Shown here one piece after another: positions 48,101 to 59,427 of a DNA stretch of 64,000 bases. The notes below the pieces were generated by a model. The model did not search any database and was not told the DNA's origin. It was given only the letters and a program-made list of their open reading frames with translations. The stretch comes from Amborella trichopoda (lineage: Eukaryota > Streptophyta > Magnoliopsida > Amborellales > Amborellaceae): NCBI RefSeq assembly GCF_000471905.2, contig NW_006497735.1, positions 184,342 through 248,341 on the forward strand. Reading direction: 5' to 3'. Both the position numbers and the translations under genes were made by a program. Positions within the stretch are counted from its first letter, which is position 1. Every line of letters starts with the position of its first letter.

Positions 48101-51100
48101 GAGCTGACGATGCTCCCTCCCTAGCTAAATCGTCGGCTACTGCATTGGCTTCCCTTAAAATATGCCCCCATGAGACGCACGTAGTCCTGCAAATCAGTGA
48201 AATCTCATAAAAAATATGGTCAAATCTCCAAGGGCAGAATGCAGAGCCAGAAGCCCAGGCGATGAGATTTCTAGATTCCCTTTGACTACCAAATCGGAAC
48301 TCCAGCTAGGATTGAATTTTTTTAGCCCTCCAAGAGAGGGAGAGCCTACACTAAAGTGGAATCAGCAGAGACAATGGGGAGGGAAAGGATAGAAAAAGGC
48401 TGCCGTCGTTGGTTCTGAAGATGCCCAGGTTGCTGAGCGAGCAACCATCGAAATTCAGCTTAGTTTGGCCGGGTTCCGATGGTCTCCACAGGGATGCCCG
48501 TGTGATCCTGATGGGTCTCAGTCTCAAAAGATGCTGCCAATTGAGGTGGAGGTCAGAAAACGAGAAATCTCTAAATAACTTTTGGTTTTTGGGCCAGAAG
48601 GGAGACCAAAGTTATGACTATGCCAAACAATATAACCACTGTGGCTCTCTCCCCCCCTAAAGATTACGTTGTTCCTTTCTAACCAAATTACCTGTAGAGT
48701 GGCAGCCATTGAGGCCCTCTGGAGCAGATTGCCTGAACTGGGTCAAGAGGACCTAAGGCAGGCAGCAAAGAGGTGAGGGACCGATTGAGGGGTCACCCAC
48801 GACAAATGAACAGTTGAAGGTTGCTCCATAGGGCTCTTGCGATGTGGCAGTGGATGAAGAGATGTGCACTGGTATCTTCAGCCTCCAAATGCATCAGGCA
48901 TCTATCGGGTAATGGGAGACCCCTTCTTTGGATATGATCAATGGTCAAGTTTGTTTCATAAAGAGCAATCCAGCAAAAGACCTGACTCTTGGGTGGAATG
49001 AAAGAGAACAAGGCTTTAGCCACGATCGAGGGGAGGCTGATGGTTGGGTTAGTGGCAAGTTGATAAAGCGAAAAAAGGAGGGCATGGAAAATATTCGAGA
49101 CGCAGCTGGTACCCATACGATCTTGTCAGCCCCATCAAGAAGGAGGAACACTGAGTGGAGGAGTGCTGCTATTGCCACAAACTCCTCCACTTCATGATCT
49201 GCAATGGGCCTTCTGAAGTTAGGACTCCAAGATCTAACTGAACCCAACCTTGGAAAGTTATCAGCCATACAAGAATGGTTATCACGAGCGAGGAGGAAAA
49301 GGTTGGGGAACTTTTCCCTTAGCAGGTAATGATGAGGCAGATGCCTTAGCAAGGGAGGGAGCTAGTCTCAACTCTCCCCAGGGGAATTCCGACCCCCCTA
49401 GCACTCATCCCTTCTTTTTTGGTTCTGTTGTAGAGTCCCATGTACCTTCAAAGGTCTTTGTACAGGGCAACCTGTTAAGGGGAGTGCCTAAATTTTGTAA
49501 TACACTCTCTTGTATCTTTTGTTTTTCAGAATAATAATCTCTATTGTATCTTTATATTCTATTAATACAAAGTCAACTTTATCAAAAAAAAAAAAAACTG
49601 GTCCCTTAGCAGGGTATGACCTATCCAAAGGTTGGACCAGAACATCACCCTATTGCCCCCTCTCGGACAATAACAAATATGTTGTAAAAAGAGGTTGAAT
49701 CTAATGTTGCCACTGTTCCTGCACATTGGGAGCCAGGCTTCAAATCAATGGCAATATTTGTGGCAAATGACCTTCCTCCACAGTTGATTGGGGTTGTGTG
49801 GCATAGTGCCACCACCACTTGCCCAAGAGTGCAATGTTATTTGATCTGAGGCTACGAATGCCCAGTCCACCTTGGGCTTTAGGCATGCACACCTTAGTCC
49901 AAGAGATGAGATGGTACCTGTGGCCTCCTTCTCCCGACCAAAGGAAATCCCACATCAGCTTCTCTAATTGAGCAGCTACTGAGGCTGGCATATGGAACAT
50001 GGACGTCTGAAAGATAGGAGTGTAAGAAAGGGTGGCCTTGATGAGGGTGAGTCTGCCAGCCGAGGAAAGGAACCTTCCTTTCCAGCCTACGAGCGTCCGA
50101 TTGAACTTGTCGATGATATGACTCCATTGATTGAGTCTAGGCATGGCGAGGCACAATGGGAGTCCCAAGTAAGTGGAAGGTAGGTCGTCGACCGAACAAG
50201 CCCACCTTTCAACCAAACTATGAACCAAGTGGTCATCAGCACACAACCCCATCATCTTAAACTTAGCCAAGTTCACCCTAAAGCCAGCAGCCATTTCAAA
50301 GCTTTTGAGGAAAAGGAGGAGGTAGTCGACCTGTTGCGAGGAGGCATCGTAGAAAAGAAGAATGTCATCTACGTATTGGAGGTGGGATATGACAAGTCCT
50401 TGGCGACTAGTTTGGAAGCCTCTGAGAAGGCCAGCTTGGTAAAACCTAGAAATGAAAGTACTGAAGACCTCGGCCACGATGGCGAAGATGAAAGGCGACG
50501 AAGGATCACCCTGACGAAGGCCCCTGGATGCCGAGAAGAATCCTTTGGGAGATCCACTAATGAACACCAAAAAGATGGGATTAGAGATACATCCATGGAT
50601 CAACTTCCTCCATTGGAATCCGAAATCCATTTCTCATGAGGGTCTCATCAAGGATGTTCCAGTCTACATGATCGCATGCTTTCTCCCAGTAATGCTTAAT
50701 GACTAGATGGCGGGCTTTTGAGAGATGATGGGAGCGAATAAACTCGGGGTCAATGAGGGCCCCATCAAGGATCTGGCAATCCTTAACGAAAGCCCCCTGT
50801 GTAAGTGAGATAACCCAGCCTAGAACACATGAGATAACGTGTATTTTGATAAATTTCCCTTTTTAATGAAAGTAACAATGTTATATTATGTAATCTTAAA
50901 TTAAAGATTACAAGTTGATGTGACACCTTGAAAGATGACTATGACTTTCAATAAAACATTTGAGCTGAACATGTAAATGTATTAATATATGACACATCTA
51001 AGGAAACCAATGGTAGTATGCCATGTGTAAGACCGGCAGCTCCCCCAACTAAAAGTTTAAGCCCCTGCTCCTTCGGCTAAACCATGGCATGGAGGGTATT

Positions 51101-54100
51101 CGAGTCTTAACATGTACATGCCAATCTAGGCTTCTACCACCTGTATGGACACAATAGCTAGGATTAAGGTTCTAAAAGCCCAAAAGGCCCCTTTGAGTCT
51201 CCTAAGGCAGGTCAAGGGGTAGGATACTCCAAGAAATGAAAATGGATGGCTGCCAAGCAATAGATTGCAGTTACTCCGATATCTGGAAGGGATGATTTAG
51301 TTGATGGCAGTATGATTTCAGTTGTTAGGGAAGAATACAAAATTATGTTGAACAGCATAGGCAAAGGTTGTCTATCAGAAGCAAGACTGAAAATGGAGCA
51401 ATCTAGGAGTGGAGAGTTTGACATTGAGTGCTCTGGGTTTCCCCATGAGTTGTGTTGTTTCTCTTTATGAAGGTTGGGTTTCTCATAATAGTCATAGACA
51501 TTTTGTATAATGCCCATTAATATAAGAAATGGATACAGCCATCTATGTTTCAGATACCATTTCCCCTTGAGCTTCAGCTTAGTGGTACACATCCTGGTCT
51601 GGGTGAGAGGGATTAAGAATTCGAAATTCAAACCCTTGAAGTTTCTCCCAACAAACCAAACAAACTGGAGTACATTTTTCTTTGAACACAAGCCCCAGCT
51701 TCCAATGCCCGCCTCTGACCTACCCCCCAGAAAAAAAATGTTTTGAGCTAGGAATTTGTATTGGCATCTAGTGGATAACACTGATAAAAGTGCAAGTTTA
51801 CCTAGCAAAGAAAAAAGTGACAATACGGTTCAATCTCTCCCTCATCCCAAACTTAAATCACGTTTATCAGTCTACAATAAAATCGATGCTTTCATGATGG
51901 GATTGCAGGTATGATAACAAAGGGACATGTATAACACTAATTGGTCTCTTTTAGACAGTAGGCAACTATGATTCTCTGCATTACCGGTGCAGCTTCATGT
52001 ATACAGTTTCCCCATCATGGTTATCTTTCAAAAATACAAAACAACAAAGTGATTTTACCTCACATCAAGTCTAATTCCCAATGAAATCATTGTGATTAAT
52101 TTTCCATAGTGTAAATACACAACTCCACTAATCAAGTAAAAAAGGGACTAGTTCACTGTCGTCTGCTCTACACTTAATTGAAGAGGAAACACTTTGTACA
52201 TGGATAACCTGGTGTGTCAAGAGCTCCTAGCTTAAATATAGTATACATTACTTGTATAAAAATGTGTAAAGAAGAAGTTGATCCATGACATAATTTACTC
52301 AGGCAAGCATGTAATATCCATTAAACACTACCAATTGTGATGCTGCATTCAATATAATTTTGATGTATTTTGGATACTTCAGAATGTTTTGGTGTTGACC
52401 AATTATTGAATGCATTATGCATGACTGATTTCCTAACAATATCCACCATCAAATGGGAAAGAAAAATAATGAACAAACATTTTATTTTCAGCCAACAAGC
52501 AAAGTAACATAACCAAATGAACCAACATTTTATTTTCAGCCAACAAGCAAAGTAACATAACCATATGAACCAACATTTAATTTTCTGTCAACAAGCAAAG
52601 TAACATAACCACTTTCTAATCCTTTTCTAAACCAACAATCTAAAGATGAGAAGGGCCACTATGATTAGGTTCAAACAAGCAGGAGAGGTAAAAGGATCAC
52701 AATAAGAGAGAGAGAGAGAGAGACATATGTTAAGAGAGATGGAAAAGAGCTCGAAAAGGAGAGATAAGGAAGCAAATCTAGAGAGTGATACGCTAAAAAA
52801 ATAAAGAGTTTTAACATGTTCCTGCTCCTACCCCATGAATCTAGCTTTATGGGGAGAAACTAGGAGGAGGGAGAAGAATGTAAAGGCTAGAGTGAAAAGA
52901 AAGAGAAATGAGCCTTTTAGGAAGTCTTAATGGAAAGAGAAACAACACAAATTGAATTTCATGGTATAGCTAAACCCCTCCACTCCATTTCAGACTCTCT
53001 TATCTCCCTCATTTCCTTATGGGCTTCTACCATTCCATTCTTCTGTCACATCCCTATTTCTAATCCTAGAGGAAGTTGGCACAGTCCGCCGGTATCTCAA
53101 TCCCCTACACCCACTATCAGAACCATCTGGCGTCTATCCCCACAGGTAATCCTCAAACTTAACACAGATGGTGCATCCTTTGGCAACCTCGGCTCCTCTA
53201 GACATGAAAGTACCCTGGCCTATTCCAACGGCTTATTCCTCTCTTTCTCAAGGACCCTTGGTACAGCCGATACCACCAATGCCGAGGTCATGACCCTGTT
53301 GGAAGGACTTAAAAAGACCACCCATTTCAACACACATTACTCAGCTATACAGGTCAAATGTGACTCCAGCAATGTTACCAGGTGGGCATCCAACCTCGCT
53401 CCACCACCCTGACTGCTGACATCTATCTTTCAATCTATTTCCTTTATTTGCAGTGACCAGCCACCTATAACTTTTAAGCACATTCTCAGGGGGACCAATT
53501 CACCTGCAAACTGCCTTGCCAAGGAAGGAGCCTGCAACACAACACCTTTCCCACCCTCTTATTTTTACAAGAGGTGCATCATCCCTCCCCCCTCCCCTCC
53601 CCCTCTCTCTCTCTGCTCTTCCCCCTAGTGTGTAAAAGAAAAGAGGGATTAAAAAAAAGGAAGAAAAAAAAAAAAAGCCTCAAGCATTTCATCATCTCCC
53701 CTCACTTTGCTCTACCTCTCCCTCACCCTCACCCTCCCTTCTTCTGGGGTTTCTTGTTTATATTTTTCTCCCCTGTCGCTTATTTTGTTCACTATCCCTT
53801 CTCTCTCTCTATTCTCCCAGCCCATGCTTCACCGTTGCATCTTTTCTTTTTGCACCTTTCCTTACTTTGCCCTATCACACACCTCTTTACTCAACCCCCT
53901 TGTAACCCCTACTCTACCCCTTCCCCTCCTCTACCTCTCCTCAAATTTCCCTTCTCTTCTTGCCACCACTCCTGGATACATCGACCATTCTTCGCTCTCT
54001 TTCCCTCATCCTTTACTCCTCTTGCAGCTAGCAGGCTAGTCTCCAAGGGATATCTCCTACTCGGAAGGTCATAACAGGATTTCAGTGCTCAATCAAACCC

Positions 54101-54904
54101 TGGCAGTTCACGATCGCTACCTCGACAGTGGATCTCGAATAGCAAAATAGGACCACATCGCCCACTTTTTGCCTCAGGCCAGGACTCTCCCCACCTCTTT
54201 TGTACGCTCTACATATCTATGTTTATGTTTCTAGATCCCATTTTGACTCTCTTTTAATATGTTAACTCAATTTTTTTTGTTCTTTCTTTTTAAGTTTATT
54301 CTTTCCCCCTGTACTCTGACCACCCATTTTGTGGGCTGCCATTTTTACCACACTTTGTGGTTTTGTACATTTTTTCTCTATTCAAACCAGTTTTGAAAAA
54401 AAAAAAAATCATCTCAGTCAGTGATCCATAATCTCCATTTTTTCGCAATCCAAATTCTGTGATTAATCTCGAAATTGGGTGACAGAAACACATGAAAAGT
54501 ATTACCTCATGGTTTCAAATTATTTTAAACACTGAAAAGCAAAGTGGGGGAACTTACACTCGAATGTCTGGGCACTGGAAACCACTCTTTCCAAGATAAT
54601 GCTCCGCCAATTCGTCCGGTATCTGCAATACACCCAAAAAAAAACACGATTTCAGAGGGATGAATGCAATTTAATCTAGGTTTCAGAGAGAGAGCCAGAG
54701 AGAGAGAAGAAGAGAGATTACAGAAATGAAATAATACAGAGATTAAAGAAACGAAATAATACAGAGACGTTTTTAAGTGAGATAGAAAATGAAATTGAAG
54801 TTAGAATAGAGAGAGAGAGATACAGTGGGGGTGTAATCCATGAGAGAGGAGAGGAATTCAATGAGAGCTGCCTCATCGTCGTGGTTTGGATCCGAAGAAT
54901 TCAT
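42545..54904 (-). CDS. TAF10: TAF10, TFIID/SAGA histone-fold subunit, six exons
   Basis: Exons in reading order: 54904-54824, 54622-54558, 46998-46936, 43150-43093, 43016-42966 and 42610-42545. All introns are GT-AG, phases agree and no stop interrupts. The product is 127 aa; Arabidopsis TAF10 is slightly longer. Recognition blocks are EFLSSLMDYTPTIPDELAEH, YLGKSGFQCPDIR, RLVALATQKFIAEIANDALQ, KDKRLILTNDDLSKALHEYG and EYFAENPSTGM. The protein is a histone-fold (H3-like) component shared by TFIID and SAGA in the nucleus and pairs with TAF3/TAF8 or SUPT7-type partners. It ends GMEP, without the few extra C-terminal residues of relatives. Introns 2 (7.6 kb) and 3 (3.8 kb) are expanded by LINE pieces, a SINE tail and microsatellites. 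The start fits the family N-terminus; a hAT MITE lies about 130 bp upstream. Confidence 0.93.
44565..44639 (+). mobile_element. 43-bp retroposon 3' tail with perfect 16-bp target duplication
   Basis: ATCTGGATGGAGATTC occurs at 44565-44580 and 44624-44639, flanking 43 bp that begin GGCCGACCCCAATTAATTGG and end AAGGCTAGATGATGATGATC. The core resembles the conserved 3' end of Au-type plant SINEs (from memory), so this looks like an extremely 5'-truncated insertion. A related tail (AGTTGGGATAAGGCTCAGATGATGATG) lies at about 47706-47762. Located in TAF10 intron 3. Confidence 0.75.
45131..45402. other. assembly gap (20 N) between CT repeats, with artefact-like flanks
   Basis: A (CT)n run ends near 45172. 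It is followed by TAC/ACGT words, 20 N (45262-45281), more ACGT-type words and a second (CT)n run (45374-45401). The flanking bases look like a cyclic T-A-C-G flow pattern rather than genomic DNA. The remainder of TAF10 intron 3 (43151-46935) shows no other gene. Confidence 0.8.
46936..46998 (-). CDS. TAF10: TAF10 exon 3
   Basis: A 63-bp exon after acceptor TTGCAG, encoding TRLVALATQKFIAEIANDAL, the first long helix of the histone fold. It completes the Val codon started in exon 2 and leaves CA for a Gln codon completed in exon 4. It is isolated by 7.6 kb upstream and 3.8 kb downstream, so automated prediction could easily miss it. Confidence 0.92.
47925..50830 (-). mobile_element. 5'-truncated LINE (reverse transcriptase to RNase H) in TAF10 intron 2
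   Basis: The minus-strand reading begins inside the reverse transcriptase (near 50830), continues through SRGLRQGDPSSPFIFAI and a YVDD catalytic box (LQYVDDILLF) in the open frame 50630-49740, then a zf-RVT block (WIALYETNLTIDHIQRRG, with RCLMH in place of a CxxC) at 49120-48793, and RNase H sequence to about 48060, ending with non-coding 3' sequence near 47925. It has the same orientation as TAF10. Frame breaks occur after the RT. An unrelated LINE piece (49309-49613) is inserted in it. Target duplication not resolved. Confidence 0.8.
49309..49613 (+). mobile_element. 5'-truncated LINE tail nested in the other LINE
   Basis: The insertion 49327-49595 has an 18-bp target duplication with two mismatches (AACT..TCCCTTAGCAGG at 49309-49326 and 49596-49613) and a poly(A) run at 49584-49597. 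It encodes only the end of an RNase H domain (DEADALAREGASLN) and a 3' UTR. Its plus orientation is opposite to the host LINE and to TAF10. Confidence 0.85.
50831..52470. other. TAF10 intron 2, no gene recognised
   Basis: Contains a 203-codon minus-strand open frame (51823-51212) with no recognisable domain, no Kozak or intron context and mixed composition; I do not call it. The rest is AT-rich intron. Confidence 0.5.
52471..52612. repeat. 48-bp tandem repeat, three copies
   Basis: Three adjacent copies of a 48-bp unit (CAACATTTTATTTTCAGCCA then ACAAGCAAAGTAACATAACC), the third with several changes. Confidence 0.9.
52940..54408 (+). mobile_element. LINE 3' fragment with RNase H, ending 150 bp from TAF10 exon 2
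   Basis: Plus-strand RNase H region at about 53130-53550: LKLNTDGASFGN, AEVMTLLEGLKK, VKCDSSNV and, in a later frame, GTNSPANCLAKEGA. Then a pyrimidine-rich segment with an open frame (53574-54074) and a 3' UTR-like stretch ending in a 13-nt poly(A) at 54396-54408. An inner A run at 53661-53675 may mean two insertions. No reverse transcriptase remains. The target duplication was not found. Confidence 0.65.
54558..54904 (-). CDS. TAF10: TAF10 exons 1-2
   Basis: Exon 1 (54904-54824) starts at ATG and encodes MNSSDPNHDDEAALIEFLSS then LMDYTPT. Exon 2 (54622-54558) encodes IPDELAEHYLGKSGFQCPDIR plus two bases of a Val codon. The donor after exon 1 is GTATCT and that after exon 2 is GTAAGT. The variable acidic N-terminus followed by the conserved EFL.SLMDYTPTIP block supports this start. 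Confidence 0.92.
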
Positions 54905-55036
54905 AACTCCGATAACTAATAACAAAACAGAGCCTGCGTTTTTATATGGGCCCTACCCAAGCTCCAACTATTTATATGTTTACTTACTGATGATGATGTA
55001 TGCCATATCCTTCGCCTTCCAACACTCGTCCCCCAT

Positions 55037-55513
55037 GAGTGTTCGCAAAAAGGAACCCGAACCGTTAACTTGACAGCCTAGAAGCGGTTTAACCTGTAAA
55101 CCGATAGATTCAATCGTTCTAATCGAGCAAATCTCGAGCAGTCAAAAACATATTGAAAAAAATACAAAACAACAAAAGATAAACACATTGCTGTTGAAAA
55201 TTAATTAAAAAAAAATTTTGATTACTAACCCATTTTATATTTTTTAATTACTATTTTAAATTTTAAAAAAAAATATGAAAAGTGAGTGTTAATGACCAAA
55301 ACAATTTTAATTTTTACCATAATTTAAATAATATTTAAAAATACATTACACATCAAATTCCTTATTTTTGAAAAATTTATATACATTTTCTTGAATTTTT
55401 TTTTTAAAAATACCAGTCGATCACCCTAACCACCCAAAACAGGAACCGACTACTAGCCAATTCTGATCTAACCGGGCGGATAGCGGTTAGATCGGGCGAT
55501 TTTGTAAACAATG
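55037..55513. mobile_element. hAT MITE, copy 2, just upstream of TAF10
   Basis: Inverse-orientation relative of the 30087-30606 element: it starts with GTGTTCGCAAAAAGG and the other end reads TTTTGTAAACAATG. It has the same AACCGGGCGG-type subterminal words and AT-rich middle. Its near end is about 130 bp from the TAF10 start codon, so it lies in the probable promoter or 5' UTR. Target duplication not visible. Confidence 0.7.
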
Positions 55514-55559
55514 CTCTCTACCAAGGTTCTTGGTTGCCAGAGAAACCTACCTATCTTAT

Positions 55560-56600
55560 ATATGGGAAAAGTTTAATAGAGACGAGACTCTAAACAATAA
55601 AATTAGAGTCTACCAAAAAAATTTCACTAGAAGAGGTTGTTTTGTTGCCGAAATATCCTCAAATTGATCATCTCGTCATCAAAATGTATGGACATGAGAA
55701 AAAAATGAATTTCGAGTTTTGGAAATAGTATATTTTTTAATGCATTTTTGGATCGTCAATTTTCGAGATTTTCAAGTTTTCATAGAAGCTTTAAAACTCT
55801 ATAAATGAAGGGTGTGGTTTGTATAGAGCCTAGGCTTTAAACAATCAAATTAGAACCTACCTTCAAATAGTGTCGAGAAATGTGGTTTCAATATTGAAAA
55901 TCTTTGTGATAGCCTTAAATTTTTTTTTCATCTTTATTTATAAAGTTTAAAACTTCAAAAATAGTGTAGATCGATGGATCTATCAAAACTTGAAAATCTT
56001 GAAAATTGACAATAAAAAAAGGCGTTAAAAAATACACTATTTCCAAAATTCAAAATACATTTTTTTCTCATGTCCATGGATCTTGATGTCCAGATGATCA
56101 ATTTGAGGATATTTGAGCATCTAAACAACATCTTCTAGTAAAAATTTTTGAGGTACACTCTAATTTGATTGTTTAGAGCCTCAGCTCTATATAAACTTTT
56201 CTCATAAATTAACATGACAATATATTATAAGGCTATCATAAAGATTTTCAGCATTGAAACCACATTTCAGGCTCTAATTTGATTGTTGAGCGTGTACGTT
56301 CTATACAAATTGCACCCTTATTTATGGGTGTAATTTGTATAGAGTTGAAAATCTTAACAATCAAAGTAAAGCGCAGCTTGAAATTGTGTCGAGAGATGTA
56401 GTTTCAATATTGGAAATCTTTGTTATAGCTTTAAAATATATTTTTATCTCTAATAATAAATTTTAAAGCTTAAAAAATAGTGTAGATCAAGCTGATTTTT
56501 TAAAGTGTGAAAATTGACAGTCAAAAAATGTGTTTCAAGATGCACTAGTTTCAAAACTTTAAATCCATTTTTCTCATGTCCATGCATCTTAATTTATAAT
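55560..56600. repeat. cluster of alternating MITE-like units
   Basis: Three diverged units of 300-400 bp in alternating orientation share GTTTAGAGCCT, CTCAAATTGATCATCT, CATGTCCATG and TTCAATATTGAAAATCTT. Unit 55565-55800 is the inverse of 55960-56215. They resemble distantly the MITE at 7545-7933 (same order of TIR, GTTGTTTTG and GATCATCTC). From 56600 to 57235 nothing is recognised. Confidence 0.55.
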
Positions 56601-57235
56601 CCAAATGACAAAAATAAAATATCGTAAGATTCACAAAAATTCAAATAAATATTCTAAAAACCATATATCGTAAAATTAGTTAAAACTAATTAATTTTGAT
56701 GGGAATCGGATCCATTAGATCTAGTAATTTTATCAATATACAGGAGCACTCCACCTTCAACTGCTGATCACGATCCACCTAGCTTTCTCAAACTGACCCA
56801 GCAGTTTTCATGACCCATAGTCCAATGCAGGGGCTCATGATTGGACCATCAAAGTCAGCCAATAGACTGAGGGATGCAATTCCAGTTCATGGATTTCACA
56901 TTATCCCCTTGTGATGACTCTAAAATTTTCGAAACAGAAAAATAATATTAATAGTGTTGATAGAAATAACTGCAAAATAAATAAATAAAATAAAATAAAA
57001 TGCTGATAATAAAGAAATAATTAAAGTGATAGTCCATTATGTTGATATGCACCATAGGGATCATTATTATTTTTTACTTATACGATTTAAACAACACTTT
57101 TCCTAAAACGATACTGATCCATTTTGTTAGTATGGAGTTGTGATCAACCACTCTTTGCTTGTAATATTTTCATGAGGCGATTAATGTATTTTGCACATCT
57201 TACATGGCAAAATTTATGGGAAGATATTTTTATTA

Positions 57236-57440
57236 TGAGAGTAATGATCCTATGAGACCCTCCCACACCCATGTGTGTAGAACCTCAAAGGATCACCATT
57301 AAATTTAGCATAGATCTTTAGAAAAATTTATCACATGAGTATGGGATTTGACTTTTCTAGAGATTTATGTCAAATTTAATGATAATGTTTTGGGGTCCTA
57401 CACACATGAGTGTGAGAGGGTCTCTATTCTTTATTTTTAT
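57236..57440. mobile_element. foldback MITE, copy 2
   Basis: GAGACCCTCCCACACCCATG at the left mirrors CACATGAGTGTGAGAGGGTC at the right, and AGGATCACCATTAAATTTA mirrors AAATTTAATGATAATG. It shares sequence with the element at 7324-7514. Confidence 0.7.
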
Positions 57441-57879
57441 TTTTATTATGAGGTGTACACTTTAAATTGTCCCTCTCCCATGCTATACTCTCTCTTGTGT
57501 GACAAGTCAACACCCCTTTTGAGTTTCTATTGACACCTCTCTCTTTCGTACATGGGAAGTCACCATATAACTCTCTACCCTTTTGTTCTCTATGTTTTAA
57601 CATTCCCTCTTCTCTCAGTATAATTCCCACCTTTACGTCTTCAAAGCATCATTCGTTATCTCTCTCTCGAGCTTTGCCACCATGTCATAGAAGTAATCTC
57701 ATTCAGTAGTTCTCCTCCACATCAGAAAACAATCTTCTTTTCTAGTCATGTCATGGAAGTAACCTGAAGCTCTGCAACCCCACCTCTCTCTCATCGAGCC
57801 ATACCTCACTACTCATAAATGACGAATAAATGCAACCTTCTTTTCTATTCATGACTAGTCCATGCCTTAACCCCTCCAA

Positions 57880-58470
57880 CACAACCTGCAGCAACAGTAA
57901 ACTCACTTCAATTGACCTGCAGCTCGGCACCTTTCTCACTCCTCCCTCTCTCATTCTCTCTCTAACCTCTTCTTTCTCTCCCTTCGTCCCAGTCGCCCTA
58001 TATATATTTGAAAGTAGAACATAATAGTTACTGTCATAAGGCTCCAATTCTATCAGTTCCCTTGCTGTAAGCTTTGCAATTGTGATTTCTCCATAGTTTA
58101 TGCAACTCTCAAGTAGAGCTCTCCATACATGTTCATTTGGCTTCAAGGTCAAGGGCATGGCTACACCAATTCTATGGCTTTCTTTATTCGACCAGCTCTA
58201 CTGAGAAGATCCACCACGCACCCATAATGTTGAATTTTGGGTTCAATTTAATACTTCTCCCTCATCATCTCAAAACATATACAGCCATCATTCACTAACT
58301 CCGAATGGCTACCAGCACTCAAAACACCAATTAAGTTCAAATTGTCACGTTTCATCCCTCTCTCTCCATCTTTAGAAACAATTCAAGTACTGGTTGCCCA
58401 TGTCTATGTGATGTCAAGCCTCCAATGATCCAATTGTAGTGGTCCAAGCTCTTTCTAGAGAGAGAGAGTG
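57880..58470 (-). pseudogene. pentatricopeptide repeat (PPR-E) pseudogene fragment
   Basis: The minus-strand reading gives YNWIIGGLTSHRHGQPVLEL, then LNLIGVLSAGSHSELVNDG, IQHYGCVVDLLSRAGRIKKA and, after a frameshift, KPNEHVWRALLESC, YYVLLSNIYRATG and KVPSCRSIEV. This is the order of the last PPR motifs and the E region of plant organelle RNA-binding/editing proteins. At least two in-frame stops and one frameshift are present, upstream PPR repeats are missing and no DYW domain follows. It is a dead gene fragment in the opposite orientation to the sialyltransferase-like gene. Confidence 0.8.
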
Positions 58471-58976
58471 GGGTTGATGCTGAAACTCTTGCCCCTACTG
58501 CTGATGCCAAGAAAATTATCATCCGCCATTTCGGAGTATGTACAGCCGCCTGCTCGTGAGATGCTCCCCTTTCCATGGCAGCACAGGCAGTCGTCTTCTT
58601 ATCCCCAATAAGTTCACATCTCACTAACAAGGAATGAACACACAACGGTTACCTAGGTCACAGATGATGATTACTCCACTTCAAGTGTTGACTATAGGAC
58701 ATCTCCAGGTAGATACACACAATCAGCCCAAGGTGGAAGACACCCTTTGAGGAGAGTTGTTCAAGTTCGAATCTGTAGTATTTTTGTGGTTGCAGGGGTG
58801 CATATCCTGGTGCTAGAGTCATACACAGATTATGATAAGTATTCAGATCAATATAACTGGTTCAAGGCCAATCTCGTAAAGGTAGATTGAATAAGGACAC
58901 CCTGGATTATTGCCTGGTTCCATGTGCCTTGGTATAATAGTAACCGGAGACATCAAGGTGAGGGTAATGACATAAT

Positions 58977-59303
58977 TGTTGGAAACTGGTGGTATTCTAC
59001 TACTGCAGAAACAAAGAAACAAAGATGGGCAAGAGAAACAACAAATCATTATTTATTAGCTGAAAAACAAATACAATTTTAAGACACCAACAATGACACA
59101 TCTATGCTATTTAAAGAAGAAAAAAACACTATGTGGGTCTATAGATGTGGAGGTGGTTTCCACTTTTTATGCCTGCTCCTAAGAAATATGAACCCATAAC
59201 AACTCAACCACTAAACCACTTCTACCACAAACAATACTTGACCCATTCAACAATTATATAAAACAAGGAGACCATTACACTACACGTGCATCACACTTCA
59301 TCA
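58977..59303 (-). repeat. copia 3' LTR
   Basis: 327 bp. In element orientation it begins TGATGAAGTGTGATGCACG and ends CAGTTTCCAACA. Pairs with 63448-63771. Confidence 0.93.
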
Positions 59304-59312
59304 CTCCCCCTC
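59304..59312 (-). other. copia polypurine tract
   Basis: GAGGGGGAG (minus strand) directly abutting the 3' LTR, the expected second-strand primer position. Confidence 0.8.
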
Positions 59313-59427
59313 GATACAAATCCGGATACACCAAGAAGTGATCTAAATTTCACAAACTTTGGATAAGAAAGTGCTTTAGGAAAGCCATCAGCAACTTGTT
59401 CATTGGTTGAACAATATTTCATTGTGA

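Noticed and set aside
51212..51823. 203-codon open frame on the minus strand in TAF10 intron 2
   Set aside because: No recognisable domain, repeat or neighbouring exon, and it lies between TE fragments. Length alone is possible by chance in a 64-kb window.
53574..54074. 166-codon frame rich in Pro, Leu, Ser and Phe
   Set aside because: Translation of a pyrimidine-rich LINE-associated segment; no domain.
57751..58158. PPR frame as an intact gene
   Set aside because: It starts at a frameshift within the E region and the preceding motifs contain stops.
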